DNA from: Orientallactaga sibirica
Lineage: Eukaryota > Chordata > Mammalia > Rodentia > Dipodidae
Assembly (NCBI GenBank): GCA_036365145.1
Contig: JAEOAD010001700.1
Span: 248,001 to 312,000 of the forward strand
Length of the DNA stretch: 64,000 bases
Direction: 5' to 3'
This document shows, one piece after another, positions 1-11,399 of this stretch (its first letter is position 1; each line of letters starts with the position of its first letter). The notes under the pieces are model-generated. The model made no database searches, had not been told where the DNA came from, and saw only the letters and a list, made by a program, of their open reading frames with translations. Made by a program: the position numbers and the translations under genes.

Positions 1-90
1 AATAAAAGCTTTCAAACCTTACACTATTCAATACTCAAACAGTTGTCCCTGGGTTTTGGAGGTGTTTGTGATGGTTCCTGTATCATTTAA

Positions 91-144
91 GAATTCCAGG
101 AAGCTTGGGCTAGAGCAAGACCCTACCTCAAAAAAAAAAAAAAA
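91..144 (+). repeat. 3' fragment of a B1-type SINE
   Basis: The end of a B1-like element ('gaattccagg...gggctagagcaagaccctacctc') with a poly(A) tail, directly followed by a second, fuller copy. Confidence 0.75.
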
Positions 145-297
145 GTGGGCATGGTGGCACATGCTTTTAATCCCAGCACTTGGAAGGCAGAGGTAGGAGG
201 ATTGCCATGAATTCAAGACCACCCTGAGACTACATCATAGTGAATTCCAGGTCAGCCTGAGCTAGAGTGAGACCCTACCTTGAAAGACCAAAAACAT
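145..297 (+). repeat. B1-type SINE
   Basis: 7SL-derived signature 'gggcatggtggcac...tttaatcccagcactt...ggaggcagaggtagg' through 'gagaccctacct'. The short open frames across it are chance. Confidence 0.9.
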
Positions 298-614
298 TTC
301 TCCACTTCTCTTTGGATACCCATGCAGTCAACAAATATAATCAAGAAGGTCCCAGTGACAAGAAACCACTCCAGTGCCAGAGCCCAGCTGAGAGGAACGA
401 GGACCTGGGACCTCTCTATTACAGCTCATGCTTTGGTTTGCTTAGAAGAGATCAGGCCACCAAGAGCTATGATGTGACCAACAGAGGTGGTGCCATAACG
501 GAAAGCAAAAGATGATGCTGAGGACCAGGTGGCCCAAATGCAGAGTAAGGAAGGGACAGGTAGACACTTCCAGGAAATGGAATTCAAGGTGACAAAAAGT
601 AACTACATAAAAAA

Positions 615-795
615 GCCGGGTAGGGGTGGTGGCACACGCCTTTAATCCCAGCACTTGGGAAGCAGAGGTAGGAAGATCACCATGAGTTTGAGGCCACCCT
701 GAGATGACATAGTGAATTCCAGATCAGCCTGGGCTAGAGTGAAACCCTACCTCAAAAAACCAAAACCAAATAAATAAATAAATAAATAAATAACT
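615..795 (+). repeat. B1-type SINE with (AAAT)n tail
   Basis: Complete B1-like body starting at 'gccggg' and ending in an A-rich tail followed by an (AAAT)n array at about 768-795. Confidence 0.9.
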
Positions 796-1051
796 GCATA
801 GCAGGGGGTGAAGGGCATGGGAAATAGAACAGCCAGGACAGCTCATAAAGGTCCTGGCAGAGAAAATGCCTGACACACTGGGCAGTCTGTGCTTTAAGAT
901 CAGTAGGTGGAGAAGCAGCCTGGGACACCATGCAAGAGAAATGCATGCCACTCCAACGAGCACTGAAAACATGTCCACGGTTACTTTTTAATACAATGAT
1001 GGGTATTTATACAAACAGGGGAAAGTCTGTGAAGCATTATCAGAGTTGCTG

Positions 1052-1247
1052 CTTTCTTTCTTTCTTTCTCCTTTCTTTCTTTCTTTCTTTCTTTTTTTTT
1101 TTCTGGCTTTTGAGGTAGGGTCTTGCTATTGCCCAGGCTGACCTGGAATTCACTGAGTAGTCTCAGAGTGGCCTTGAACTCACAGTGATCCTCCTACCTC
1201 TGCCTCCCAAGTACTGGGATTAAAGGCGTGTGCCACCACACCTGGCT
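1052..1247 (-). repeat. B1-type SINE, inverted, with (TTTC)n tail
   Basis: The reverse-strand B1 body (ending 'ccaccacacctggct' on plus) is preceded by its tail, which has expanded into a (TTTC)n tract at 1052-1100. Confidence 0.9.
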
Positions 1248-1893
1248 GCTACTTTATTTTTAATAAATCCCACCTTTATTTACCCAATGCCACCAGAATT
1301 CAGGGTCAAGATCATAAAATCCCTTCTCTTCACTGCTAGAAAATTCATTCTCTACAAACTACAGGCCTCTCAGAAAACCTCGGTTTTTCCTCAGTAGCTG
1401 AAAAGGCGAGCCTCACCACCCACACAGTCTGTCTGTCCTTAGGATGTCCTGGAGTGACACCAAGGGCTCCTCCTGTGATTATCTAATTATAAACACATGG
1501 TCTTATTGTGCTCTCATGAAATGAAACTCTTGGAAACCTCCACAATTCTATTAATGGTTTGTCAGCCCTTAAAGGTGTATCACTTATTTCACCTGTTTAA
1601 TTTTTCAGATCTGTGCGCTTAAATTCAAACTTCTCGCTTTATTTGAGGTTTCTTCCATATGGTGCTTTGGGAAACAAAATCCACCAACAAATTAAGTTAC
1701 CTGAGCAGGTCTCCAGCCAACAAGAAAGGCAACACCATGGTGGGCTTTACCTGTGTCCAAGCTGCCAACAAGCTCATGCTGAGAAAGCCTGGTGACCCCA
1801 CATCAATTCCAGCAGAGAGTTCACTGGAGATGTAGCTTGAAGGCTCACACTTAGTGCACTGCAGGAACCATGCATCTAATCTTGTAATATGCC
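1248..1893. other. Intronic stretch without recognised element
   Basis: Unique-looking intron sequence. I see no splice-flanked coding exon and no repeat I can name. Confidence 0.5.
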
Positions 1894-2238
1894 TGTGATG
1901 GTTTGATTCAGGTGTCCCCCATAAACTTAGGTATTCAGATTGCTAGATCCCCAGCTGCTGGCCATTTGGAAATTAAAGCCTCCTGGAGGCAGTGTATTGT
2001 TGGGGGCTGGTTTATGAGTGTTATAGCCAACTTCCCCTTGCCAGTGTTTGGCCCACTGTCCTGTTGCTGTTGTCCATCTGATGTTGGCCAGGAGGTGATG
2101 TCCACCTCAGTTCATGACATCATTTCCCCCTCCTACCATGGAGCTTCCCTTCGAGTCTGTAAACCAAAATAATCCTTTTTTTCTCCCAAAGTTGCTCTTG
2201 GTCACATGTTTTCTGCCAGCAATGCAAACCTAACTACA
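1894..2238 (+). mobile_element. URR1-like non-autonomous hAT-type DNA transposon
   Basis: It starts 'tgtgatggtttg' and ends '...ttgctcttggtcacatg...gcaaacctaactacaa', which matches my recollection of the rodent URR1 element ('tgtgatggtttg...ccttggtcatg...aaaccctaacta'). The flanks carry an imperfect 8-bp duplication ('aatatgcc' / 'ataatgcc'), the length expected for hAT elements. It has no transposase. Confidence 0.55.
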
Positions 2239-2249
2239 ATAATGCCTTT

Positions 2250-2402
2250 ATTTTTTTTGGGGGGGGGGTGGGGGTGAGGCATGATCTTACTCTGTAGAAT
2301 AGGCTAAACCTACAATTCAGATGTGCCCAGAATTATCGCAATCTTCCTGCCTCAGCCTTCCCAGTGCAGGATTACAGGCCTGAGCCACCATGCTGCCTGT
2401 AA
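2250..2402 (-). repeat. B1-type SINE, inverted, diverged
   Basis: A reverse-strand B1 body with a G-rich, T-rich tail. It is flanked by a direct repeat 'aatgccttt' (2241-2249 and 2403-2411), a plausible target-site duplication. Confidence 0.8.
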
Positions 2403-2452
2403 AATGCCTTTCTATTGTACATTGGCCAAAACATAGCCAAACATGCATTTAG

Positions 2453-2459
2453 ATATATG

Positions 2460-2528
<69 letters not shown>

Positions 2529-2543
2529 ATTATTATTATTATT
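2453..2543. repeat. (TA)n / (TTA)n microsatellite
   Basis: A long perfect TA tract passing into TTA repeats; it probably grew from the tail of the adjacent inverted B1. Confidence 0.95.
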
Positions 2544-2674
2544 TTGGTTTTTTGAGGTAGGGTTTTGCACTAGCTCAGGCTGACCTGGAATTCACTATGA
2601 AGCCTCAAGGTGGCCTCGAACTCATGGCAATCCCCCTACCTCTGCCTCCCAAGTGCTGGGATTAAAGGTGTGTC
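2544..2674 (-). repeat. B1-type SINE, inverted
   Basis: A reverse-strand B1 body from 'ttttttgaggtagggttttgc' to 'gggattaaaggtgtg'; the 5' end is missing. Confidence 0.85.
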
Positions 2675-2712
2675 CATTTAAATGCATTTAAATACTTTTT
2701 AATTAAATATTT

Positions 2713-2792
2713 TGGTCTCAAATTCACAGTGATCTTCCTACCTTTGCCTCCCAAGTGCTGGGATTAAAGACATGTGCCACCACATTTGGCTC
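2713..2792 (-). repeat. B1-type SINE fragment, inverted
   Basis: Only the 5' half of the B1 body is present ('gatcttcctacctttgcctcccaag...ccaccacatttggc'). Confidence 0.8.
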
Positions 2793-2876
2793 TAAATATC
2801 TAATTTTTAAGTTACATTTAGGAAACTGGAAACCTGGGCTACAGAGTGAGACTGTGTCTAAAGAAGAAAAAAAAAT

Positions 2877-3048
2877 AGGCTGGGCATGGTGGCATACACC
2901 TTTAATCCCAATACTCAGGAGGCAGAGATAGGAGGATTGCTGCGAGCTCGAGGCCACCCTAAGACTACATAGTAAATTCCAGGTCATCCTGGGCTAGAGG
3001 GAAACCTTATCTTGAAACAACAAAAGAAAGAAAGAGAAAAAATAATAA
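2877..3048 (+). repeat. B1-type SINE with A-rich tail
   Basis: A full B1-like body ('ggctgggcatggtggcatacacctttaatccc...') ending in an (AAAG)n-rich tail. Confidence 0.9.
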
Positions 3049-3049
3049 C

Positions 3050-3242
3050 ATGGCTGAGGAGATGGCTCAGAAGTTAAAGGCACTGACTTGTAATGTCTGG
3101 GGGCCTGGGTTCAATTTCCCAGTACCCATGTAAATCCAGACACACAAAGTGGAGCATGTATGTGGAATTTATTTACAGGGGCAGGAGCCCTGGTATGTCC
3201 ATGCATATATTCTCTCCCTCTCTCATAAATAATAAATAAATA
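3050..3242 (+). repeat. tRNA-derived SINE (ID/Dip type)
   Basis: A-box-like 'ggctgaggagatggctcag', B-box-like 'gggttcaatttccc', the 'cagacacacaaagtgga...tggaattta' body and an (AAAT)n tail. It is diverged, so probably old. Confidence 0.8.
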
Positions 3243-5163
3243 GGAAATATTGTAGTTTCTAAAAACTAAATTCGTATTTCTCAAATTCCTTACAACAATG
3301 CAAATTTCTTGTACATTTAATTCAAAAGCCCACTTACTCACTTGTTCTTATCTTTTCAAGCCTACTGGATGCCAAATATAAGAAAATGTTTGATGTATGC
3401 AGCTTAATTGTAACTCTTAATTCTAACTTTCATGGAAATTGTTGCCCTGGTAGAAATGAGGAAAAGGGGAGCCTGGTGTGGAATGGACTCTAAACCTCCA
3501 AAGTAATGTCATCACTGCCCCATGTTATTGCTGAGTTAAACCTCCAGTTCCATAAACTAGACAAACTAGGTTCAGACCTCAGACCCAAACTGGTACCAAC
3601 AGGAGTCTCCTGACTCCAAAGTCAGCATTATCTACTATTCTCCACTGCTCCCTACTCCCTTCTTTGACCCTGTTTAGGGACTCAGCCCAGCACTACTGCA
3701 AATGCAGTGATGTGAACAAGGGCTTATGGTGAGCATGCTGCATCATAGAAACAACAACAGTTTACTGAAACTGACTTGAAAATAGACATCCTCTTTGGGA
3801 AAACAGTTGCAAGATTATACAGGGATGCACATAATTAAACAAAAAGTGCAATCCTTTGCAGGGGGCACATCTGGGAAATGATGTTTGGGGCTTAGAGTTA
3901 CATTTATCCCAACCAGTTTAAAGGTTTCAGAGAGGCCAGGGGAGTGGGCAGAGATGGTGATGTTCTTTCTGTGCACGGCCTCCCACATGCTAACTTCTCT
4001 GACTCTGTTCCCCCAGGACAGACTGAACCTTCATAAGAAATATTCCCATGGGCAGGAGATGGTATCCAAGTGAATAGTGTATAACTTCACTTCCTTTCCA
4101 GCGTAGCAAAACTGCTTCTGTCAGTGGAGCTTGGGAAACACCTCATGATATTGAACTCAGCATGCTCTAACCCAGGGAAGAGGTGGCAGCCTCCCAGAAC
4201 TGCCCAGAGCCCTTGATTTCATTTACCAGTCAGCCTTCCCTGGCCCTCCCGCCAAGAGAAATGCCTTCCAGGAGATAGGAAGGGCAGCTCCATCCGTACC
4301 TGCCCTTTCTAGCCACCTGAAATGTCAGTCCCCAGATTCTTTCTTCCATTCCAAAAGCAAGAGGTGCAGAAAAAAGAAAGGTGGAGGCAACTGAGGACAC
4401 CATTATAGGTAAAATACCTGCTCTCATAAACAGGCAATTTAATACAGGAAAACTATGAAGGAGGTACACAAGTACACTACATATGAAAAAGGAAGAAACT
4501 TACAGAGAAAAATGATACTGAAGTTTGTGTGGGGTGAGGGGTATGTAGGTAGATAAGTAGGTAGGTGCGCAAATTATAACCCTCTATGAATCAAAAGCTT
4601 ATATTATGAAGTTGGACAATCCAGATTATCTTAACCACAAGATCATTGTATGTTTAAACTCTTACTATCTAATAACAAATTTCACATTGCAATAAAACAT
4701 TACTGTACGCTCACAGTTTTCCAAGTCCTCTTAACTACCCCTACTTGTTTCCAGCCAAACAGTCTAGAACCACCACAGTGCTTCTCATTTTAGCCTCATT
4801 ATTGCCTTTAAACTCATTCTAAATTACAAACTCTTACACTGTTAAAAGTCTGCCAGATCTCATTCCTACTTTTTCCAAGCACCACCAACATGGAACTTTC
4901 CAGTGTCCAGTGAGCCCTTACTGTACAACATTCCTAAATGGTCCTATCAAGACCAGCTCAATGGAGAGACCATAAGCCTGGGTTGCTCAAGTCATGCCAT
5001 TTTCTTCCAGCTAAATACTCAAGATCAAGTGTCAGGCTGCAGAACTGTTATCCTTGAACAATCAACAAGAGGTTCTAGATCTCTTAGAAATAAACCATCT
5101 TCTCTTTGTGGGCTTCCCCTCACACCCTTTTTTTGTTGATCTTATGCCTTTAAGAAACTGCTG
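3243..5163. other. Long intronic stretch without recognised element
   Basis: About 1.9 kb of apparently unique TBC1D8 intron. Open frames at 3885-4073, 4230-4469 and 4903-5139 are short, unspliced and resemble nothing I know. Confidence 0.5.
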
Positions 5164-5284
5164 AGCTGGGCATGGTATCATACACCTGTAATCATAGCTC
5201 TCTGGGAACTGAGGCAGAGGATCATGAATTTGATTGAGGCCAGCCTGGGCTACATAGCAAGACCCTGTCTCAAAGGAAAAAAAG
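5164..5284 (+). repeat. Old B1-type SINE
   Basis: A shortened and diverged B1 body ('gctgggcatggtatcatacacctgtaatc...gaccctgtctcaaag'). Confidence 0.8.
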
Positions 5285-7039
5285 AAGCTTCTGCATATTC
5301 ACAAGTTTAAGCCAAAGGAAACACCAAGGAAGCCCACCGCCAATGGTATTTCAGCATGAGACCTAGAATAACAGGAGGCCACATCACTATACATTCATTC
5401 AAAAAAGCATCTATATACCTGAGTTAGAAACTCCTTACAAGGAAAAGCTGACCTGAAACTCACCCAGGCATTGAAGGGCAGCTTTGCCCTCCATGGCCAG
5501 ATGATGCTAGACAACAAATAACCTGAAGGCTACAGGCCCTTGCTCAACTGCCCTTCTGGTTCCTTCCAAAGCAGCACATGGAACATCCTGCATGGTCAGA
5601 ATGTGCTGGAACAAATGAACGAATGAACAAACAGATGAAGGAATGAAAGACTTTGGGGACAGACTGTCCCTATGCTCCCAACTTGACAAGTCTCCAAGTT
5701 CTGTGCTCACCCTCTACTACAGATCATTTATAGACCGGATATGCTACTTAATGCACCATAGATTAGGACACTGTTCTCAATGATCAGGGCACAAACCCCT
5801 CTCCAGCCTCTTGATCTCTGCTACACCTTGCAGGTCACCATCAACTCCTTGTCCCAGTCTGGCACAGGCCCCACCGTGCTGCCCACAGAGGAGCCAATGG
5901 CTTCCTGCATCCTGTAGTGACTCCTCCCAAAGCCCACTCCTGTCCAAGTTGTCCCTAATGGTCATCCAACTGCCTCACCCCACTTCCATCCAGACCCTCC
6001 ATTGTGCACTACCCCTTCCCCTGAGCCTTGTCAACTCCCACCCACTCCAAGGTCTCAAAGACCACCCCCAGCCCAACAAACTCAACTGTCAGATTTTGCT
6101 AATGTGATCCTTGGTTCTGTGGGTTTCAGGCACATTCCTCAGTTTCCCCACCAGACTGCAGTCCCAGGGGTCCTTCTCCAGACTGGCCCAAGAATAGACA
6201 GCCACCAAACAATTGATTCATCTAGACACACATTTTTCAGTCCTTTGGCTTTCCTTTCCCAGCCACGTTCTTCCTCCACTGAAGAGATGTTGACTAGGCC
6301 ATCTCAGGTCTTGGCTACTCAGATTCCCCTATGTGAAAATTTCCTATTGATCCCCTACACACAACACCACAGCAGTCTTCCCTCACTGATCTACTTAAAC
6401 AGGGGTGCTAGCTAATGCAAACTGGCCCCCAAATTTTTAAAGGCTTTGGCTCATAATTTTTAGAGGAAAAATAGTCTTGTTTTTCATCAACTTCAAAACC
6501 TGAGGTTTTTGTCCTTCCTCAGAAGACACTGAAAGGATTTTAAAAAAAGGGGGGGGGGCTCTATTTTGCTACTAAGATTACAAGCTTAGGAAATGTGTTG
6601 CCTCAATTTCCCCTAAGGGGCATGGAAACTATCTGTCCCACAAGTGAAAGAAGACCCAGATCGCTGGAGCTTTCCAGGCTGCCCCTGGCTACGAGATGGC
6701 CGTGCGTCCCCAGCCAGGACACCACCTGGAGCCACAGCTGCGTCCAGATGGCCTGTTCAAGGCCTACCCAGGAGCACCACCCGGCTGTCACCTGGCCTGG
6801 CACAGCAGCCAGCTCAACTCTTAAGACAACCCATTCCAGGATACATTTGGGCAAGTTCTGGCCTGCCTTTCTCCTTAACTTCAGGAGCCAGCTGCGACCT
6901 CCAGGTGTTCCTCACCCCCTTCACCCTGGCAAGGTGGCCAAGGCACCTGCCTGGCACAGAACAACGCCCCAGCCCTGGAGTCCCTGCGCCCCACCTCGGC
7001 CAGAGCTGGCAGGAGAATTTGCTGGAGAAAGGAAAACAA
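5285..7039. other. Intronic stretch left of the CpG island
   Basis: No repeat or spliced exon recognised. The sequence becomes GC-richer from about 6640 toward the promoter; the open frames at 6595-7210 on both strands arise from this composition. Confidence 0.5.
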
Positions 7040-7430
7040 TCCCAGAGCAAGGCCGTCCAGCGCGGCGTCTCCCACGACATCGCCACCTGCCACGCAGCCA
7101 GGGCTGAGGGCTGCGGTCTCGCGGGGAGAGAGGCCCCGGCCCGCCGCCCCTTACCGGTGAGGCGGCCGCCCCCTTCGCCGTGCCCGCGGCGCCGCTGCAG
7201 GATGAAGTAGCAGCTGCTCTTCTGGGTCACCCAGAGCTTCAGGGCGTTCTTGAGCAGCACCTCCTCGGGCTTGAGCCACATCGCGGCGACCCCGCCGCGC
7301 CCGCGGGCCCCGCTTCACATCGCCCTGGTCGCTGGGGCTGCTCGGGAGGAGGCGGGGGCGGCGGCTAAGCGAGGGGATCGCAGTCCAGCCGGCGCCCAGC
7401 GCGCGCAGAGTCTCTCCAAAGCGCAATGGG
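7040..7430 (-). promoter_or_regulatory. TBC1D8: CpG island / likely TBC1D8 promoter and 5' UTR
   Basis: This is the densest run of CG dinucleotides in the window, with GC-box-like stretches (around 7345-7365, 'ggcgggggcggcgg') and runs such as 'gcgcgcgcag' near 7400. It covers the TBC1D8 ATG and the sequence upstream of it on the minus strand, which is where the 5' UTR and start sites should be. No TATA box is evident, as is usual for CpG-island promoters. The exact start site cannot be read from the sequence. The island ends abruptly near 7440, where AT-rich DNA begins. Confidence 0.8.
7155..7281 (-). CDS. TBC1D8: TBC1D8 first coding exon (Rab GTPase-activating protein)
   Basis: The minus-strand reading from the ATG at 7281 begins [20 protein letters not shown] and runs on through [19 protein letters not shown] to RLT plus one base (127 nt, 42 codons and phase 1). 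I recognise this as the conserved N-terminus of TBC1D8; its paralogues TBC1D8B and TBC1D9 share the first residues but differ after LWVT. The exon ends in a good donor (GTAAGG, read at 7154-7149), so the open frame continuing to 6814 is intron read-through, not protein. From family knowledge, the full protein of about 1,140 residues has two GRAM domains, a Rab-GAP TBC domain and an EF-hand region, and acts on membrane-bound Rab GTPases; none of those domains is in this window. The rest of the gene lies to the left, beyond position 1. The exon sits in a CpG island, consistent with a housekeeping-type promoter just to the right. Confidence 0.95.
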
Positions 7431-7577
7431 TGCAGGTCGCTGCGTGCAACCAGCTCGGCATTGTTTGGAATTTTTAGTATATTTTTTTGAACACTTTAGT
7501 TTTCTGGTGTGCATTCCTGCATTGTCCTTCCTAGGTAAATCTTCTGGCTGGGCAACCAGCAACCTGGAGAACAAGAT

Positions 7578-7814
7578 GTTTTTTTTTTTTTTTTTTTTTT
7601 TTGGAGAGAGACACAGAGAGACAGAGAAACAGAGAGACAGAATGGGCAGCCAGCAGCCTCTCAGCAGCTGTGACCAAACTCCCGATGCGTGCGCCCCCTT
7701 GTGGGCAAGTGCGGCATTGAGCCCTTGTGTCACTTTACATCTGGTAAATGTGGGACCTGGAGATCTTAGGCTTAGCAGGCAGGCGCCTTAACCGCTAAGC
7801 CATCTCTCCAGCCC
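7578..7814 (-). repeat. tRNA-derived SINE (ID/Dip type), inverted
   Basis: On the minus strand: 'gggctggagagatggcttagcgg', the 'ggtcccaca...ccagatg' body, the '...ccacaaggggg' segment and a CT-rich then A-rich tail (poly-T at 7578-7602 on plus). It sits just beyond the TBC1D8 CpG island. Confidence 0.9.
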
Positions 7815-7994
7815 TTTTGTTTTTCTTGTCTTTTCTTTTCTTTTCTTTTCTTTTTCCCCGAGAAGGGTGTCGTTCTAGCCCAGGCTGCCCTGGAATTCAC
7901 TGTGTAGTCTCAGGCTGGCCTGGAACTCACAGACATCCTTCTACCTCTGTCTCTGAAGTGCTGGGATTAAAGTCGTGGGCTACCACGCCAGGCC
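7815..7994 (-). repeat. B1-type SINE with (TTTTC)n tail, inverted
   Basis: A reverse-strand B1 body directly joined to the preceding SINE; its tail is a (TTTTC)n run at about 7833-7855. Confidence 0.9.
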
Positions 7995-8712
7995 AAAATG
8001 TCTTTTTCTAGGTCCTTCCTCCACCTCCCATAGTGAAGTGAGCAGAGACAATTTCTGCTGTCCAGAGCTCCTCACAGGAGGGCTCTTTAAGAACCATGCT
8101 TTTAACATCTTAAAAATTAAACTTCAGTAATAAGAAGGGGTATGTGGCTGGCAGGTTGCTGTAACTAATTTGTAGCAGTTGAACTATGGAAAAGGGAGGA
8201 ATAAGAAAAATGACCTTCGTAGATACTTCTCATTTCCTACTCAGAATACAGATACCTTCCTAAATAGATTCCCTGGCCCCCAGAGAAGATGCTAGTCCCT
8301 TAGCCTGAGGCTCTTGGCCAGTCACACAAGGAGAAGCTAGCTGGGTCTAGGACACATCTGCCCCCTGAGAACACCCAAGCCAAGGGATATCTCTGTGGCC
8401 ACAACCTCAGCAGTGACTGGCAGTCTGAGAAAGATCATAGGAACAAGGCACTCCTGTGCCTGACAGTGACAAAGAGCATTCAGAATGAAAGCACACCTTG
8501 TGTTCAAGGCAGCAGGACAAACACTGGCTTGTGGTAACATGAACAGAACTGACAGGGGACTGGTGGACTCTCTTCTCACAGGAGCTTCATGCTAGCAAGG
8601 TAATGATAAGGAGATGGAAACATTACTTTGCTCTGACCAGAACCTACTGTATTGAATTATCATACTGTGTGCCATAAATACACAGTGATCACATGTTAGT
8701 CAAAAAATATCG
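7995..8712. other. Intergenic stretch upstream of TBC1D8
   Basis: No recognised element. The 8337-8579 minus-strand open frame is short and unsupported. Confidence 0.45.
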
Positions 8713-8986
8713 GGGCTGGAGAGATGGCTTAGCGGTTAAGGCGCCTGCCTGCTAAGCCTAAAAAACGCTGGTTCCAATCTCCAGCAGTTCCAATCTCCAG
8801 GTCCCACGTTTAGACAGATGCAAAGTGATGCAAGGGCGCAATGCCGCACTTGACCACAAGGGGAAGCACGCATCTGGATTTTGTTGGCAGTAGCTGAGAG
8901 TCTGCAGGCGCACCCATCTCTATCTGTCTTCCTCTCCCTCTCTCTCTGTCTCTCTCTGTGTCTCTCTCCCAAAAAAAAAAAAAAAA
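8713..8986 (+). repeat. tRNA-derived SINE (ID/Dip type)
   Basis: A complete element from 'ggggctggagagatggcttagcgg' to a CT-rich segment and poly(A). It contains a small internal duplication ('ttccaatctccag' twice, about 8772-8800). Confidence 0.9.
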
Positions 8987-9021
8987 TTATATATATATAT
9001 ATAAAATATATATATATATAT
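8987..9021. repeat. (TA)n tract
   Basis: A TA-rich run grown from the tail of the SINE to its left. Confidence 0.85.
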
Positions 9022-9023
9022 CG

Positions 9024-9176
9024 GCTGGAGCTGGGCGTGGTGGCTCATACCTTTAATCCCAACACTCGGAGGGCAGATGTAGGAGAATCACCATGAGTCC
9101 GAGGCCACCCTGAGAATATGGAGTGAATTCCAGGTCAGCCTGGACGAGAATGAAACCCTACTTTGGAAAAAAAAAG
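9024..9176 (+). repeat. B1-type SINE
   Basis: A full B1-like body ('gctgggcgtggtggctcatacctttaatccc') with a short poly(A) tail. Confidence 0.9.
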
Positions 9177-9177
9177 T

Positions 9178-9246
9178 GTAGGCTGGAGAGATGGCTTAGC
9201 AGTTAAGTGCTTGCCTGTGAAGCCTAAGGACCCCGGTTCGAGGCTC
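9178..9246 (+). repeat. tRNA-derived SINE, 3'-truncated
   Basis: Only the tRNA-like head is present ('ggctggagagatggcttagcagtt...ggttcgagg') before unrelated AT-rich DNA begins. Confidence 0.8.
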
Positions 9247-11399
9247 AATTCAATGTCTTATTTAATCTGTAATCAGTCTATCATTTAATACACAGTGGTT
9301 GGAAAAAATGTTCACTAAACTTTAGAGACTAGTAACTTTATAATACTTCAAACATATGAGAAAAATATATACCTTGATAGTTATATTCTTAGGGAAAGCA
9401 CATGCGCACACATATCCTATTGAATATATCCTAAAGTGTTATAAGCATACTTGTCTAATAGCAGCTCTTGAATGTTTCAGTGTGGATTTTGTGGTGTCAC
9501 TGCCAGTTCTATGACATACTATGATATGTGCTCTTGTCAGTTCTGAATGTGACCAGTATGTGACACGAGTTCTCACTGAACACACATACAGGGCAAAGTG
9601 CAGTAAAATGGTATTTGTTTCCATAGTATTTGACTATGGGCAACATTTTCAGAATTACAGGTATGTTGATACTGGCTATTAGATGATTTTCCTTCAAGTA
9701 GATTTAATAGTGTTTTTCAAGTATTTTGTTTAAATATTTCTTCTAGGTTATATAGTAATAATTATGTTTAATATTATGATTTTGTTCCTTAATCATTGTA
9801 GTTTTATTCATTATATTACATTTCATTTCAATTTCTGTGAAAGTTTATAAGGTTGTGTATTATTTGTTATTGCATGGAAAAGATCTTCACCTTATGAACT
9901 GTGGGCTATCCAGAATACTAGAGATTTCAATTATACATACTTTTCCAATCCACTTTTTTTCCAGAGGTAACCATCACCAATTCAGTAATTGTTTTCACAT
10001 AGTTACCCAATGAATAATCACAATTTAATCACACCAAAGTAGAAATAAGATGAAATGGAAAGACTGGTGACTAAGAATGTAGAGATTTGCTATTGATTTA
10101 TACTGATGTGTATATAAGCACATAAGAATGATGCACATAGATAATTGTGAATATCTTCATAAATATACTTGAATTTAAAAGGAAGTGGTAAGTGCTAACC
10201 TATCATCACATATCATATGCCTTAGTTCTCCTGACCAGTCTGAGCTCTGTCAAAAGTTGAGCTGTGGGCTCTCCCATAGTTTGGCACTAGGCTAAATGTA
10301 GAGGTGGTCATATTTGTGAGGAATGTAAGATAGTGGATTTTACAGGTCAAGAACTTGAATATATAATGTTATTCTGCCCAGTATTGTGTGTTTAACCTTG
10401 TTCAAATGGGTATCTGTTGATCATGGTCAGGCAAGGAGAATTATTGACAATAATAATTCTGGCCATTTTTAGTAGTGGAAACTCATAATAATACTACTAC
10501 CATTTCTGAGTCAGGATACAATTTCAGTGGCTTCAGTGAGAAGGAGGCATATGTCATAAAAGAACAATGGCTTGGGCATTTAGAGTCCAGGGTTTTAGTG
10601 TTTTTCTGAGTTATGCTAAGCTGTAAGGAATAGGTGGGACATTTAGCCAGTAACTAAGTTCTATGAAGCTTTAAGCAGCCCATCTTACCATATTGTCACT
10701 CCAGAGCACCAGAGACACGTGTCCTTCTTTACTAACCAGTGGAATAAAGGAGACATGGAGAGCGATGTACCAAAGCCCATATGCTCCTAGGTGTAAGAGC
10801 AAATATGAGAACCCAGACATGTGACCCCCCAATCCTGAGTCTCAGATTGTTGACCTGTGTACATTATCCTGATCCAGAGAATTAGAAGTTCTGTCATCTG
10901 TGTCAATGTCTAGAACTATGGAAGATTACAGAAATCCTATATATTATCCACTTTATAAGGTAGAGGCCATAGTCTCGTGCTAGGGCAGGTATTGCTGGAT
11001 CCCATATAGTCATCATGTGGAAGCACATAGAAAGCCTCAAGGCTTTTAGTCAGGTAACAGATAGTGAAGGTTGAAGCATACTGTTTAGTAAACTCCAACT
11101 CTGTGAGCACTGAGACCCTCCTCACACTAGGCCCATAGCATTCAATGGCAGTATAAGTGTCATCCACAGAAGTGTGGACAGTTGGAGACACTGACATACA
11201 AAAACTCAAAATAGTCATCCTACATTAGCATAATGTCTTGAGCTTGTGACAACTCTCACATAGAGTTGGGTTAAAACCCTAAGGGTCAACAGGCCCCAGA
11301 TCCCATGATGTCCAATGTCACTGTGAAGGCACTGGACTTAACCTAGATACCCACCTCCCACAATGAAGGCAATTGCATGTCATAATAAACTAAGACCAG
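9247..11399. other. AT-rich stretch without recognised exon
   Basis: About 2.1 kb of AT-rich DNA. I found no splice-flanked exon of the kind seen further right and no repeat I can name. The 10937-11218 minus-strand frame (93 aa) has no resemblance to a known family. Confidence 0.4.

Larger units (their letters stand above)
1..7154 (-). other. TBC1D8: TBC1D8 intron 1 (part)
   Basis: Everything left of the exon 1 donor at 7154 must be TBC1D8 intron 1 if the gene is intact. I see no second TBC1D8 exon here. The intron is filled with B1-type SINEs, one tRNA-type SINE, a URR1-like element and simple repeats, listed separately. The longest stretches without a recognisable element are 298-614, 1248-1893, 3243-5163 and 5285-7039; short chance open frames in them have no family resemblance. 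Confidence 0.8.

Noticed and set aside
6595..7210. Overlapping plus-strand frames of 170 and 188 codons
   Set aside because: They run antisense through the GC-rich DNA around TBC1D8 exon 1, have no family resemblance and exist in two overlapping frames at once.
6814..7281. 155-codon minus-strand open frame starting at the TBC1D8 ATG
   Set aside because: Only the first 42 codons match TBC1D8; a good splice donor follows at 7154 and the remainder is GC-rich intron read-through.
7151..7733. Frames of 91, 75 and 121-122 codons over the CpG island and SINE
   Set aside because: Products of high GC content and of SINE sequence with poly-T and CT-rich tails.
8713..8800. tRNA gene (A-box and B-box-like motifs in a CCA-like context)
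   Set aside because: The motifs belong to the head of a repeated SINE with a CT-rich tail; no cloverleaf or anticodon arm is intact. The same holds for all other copies.
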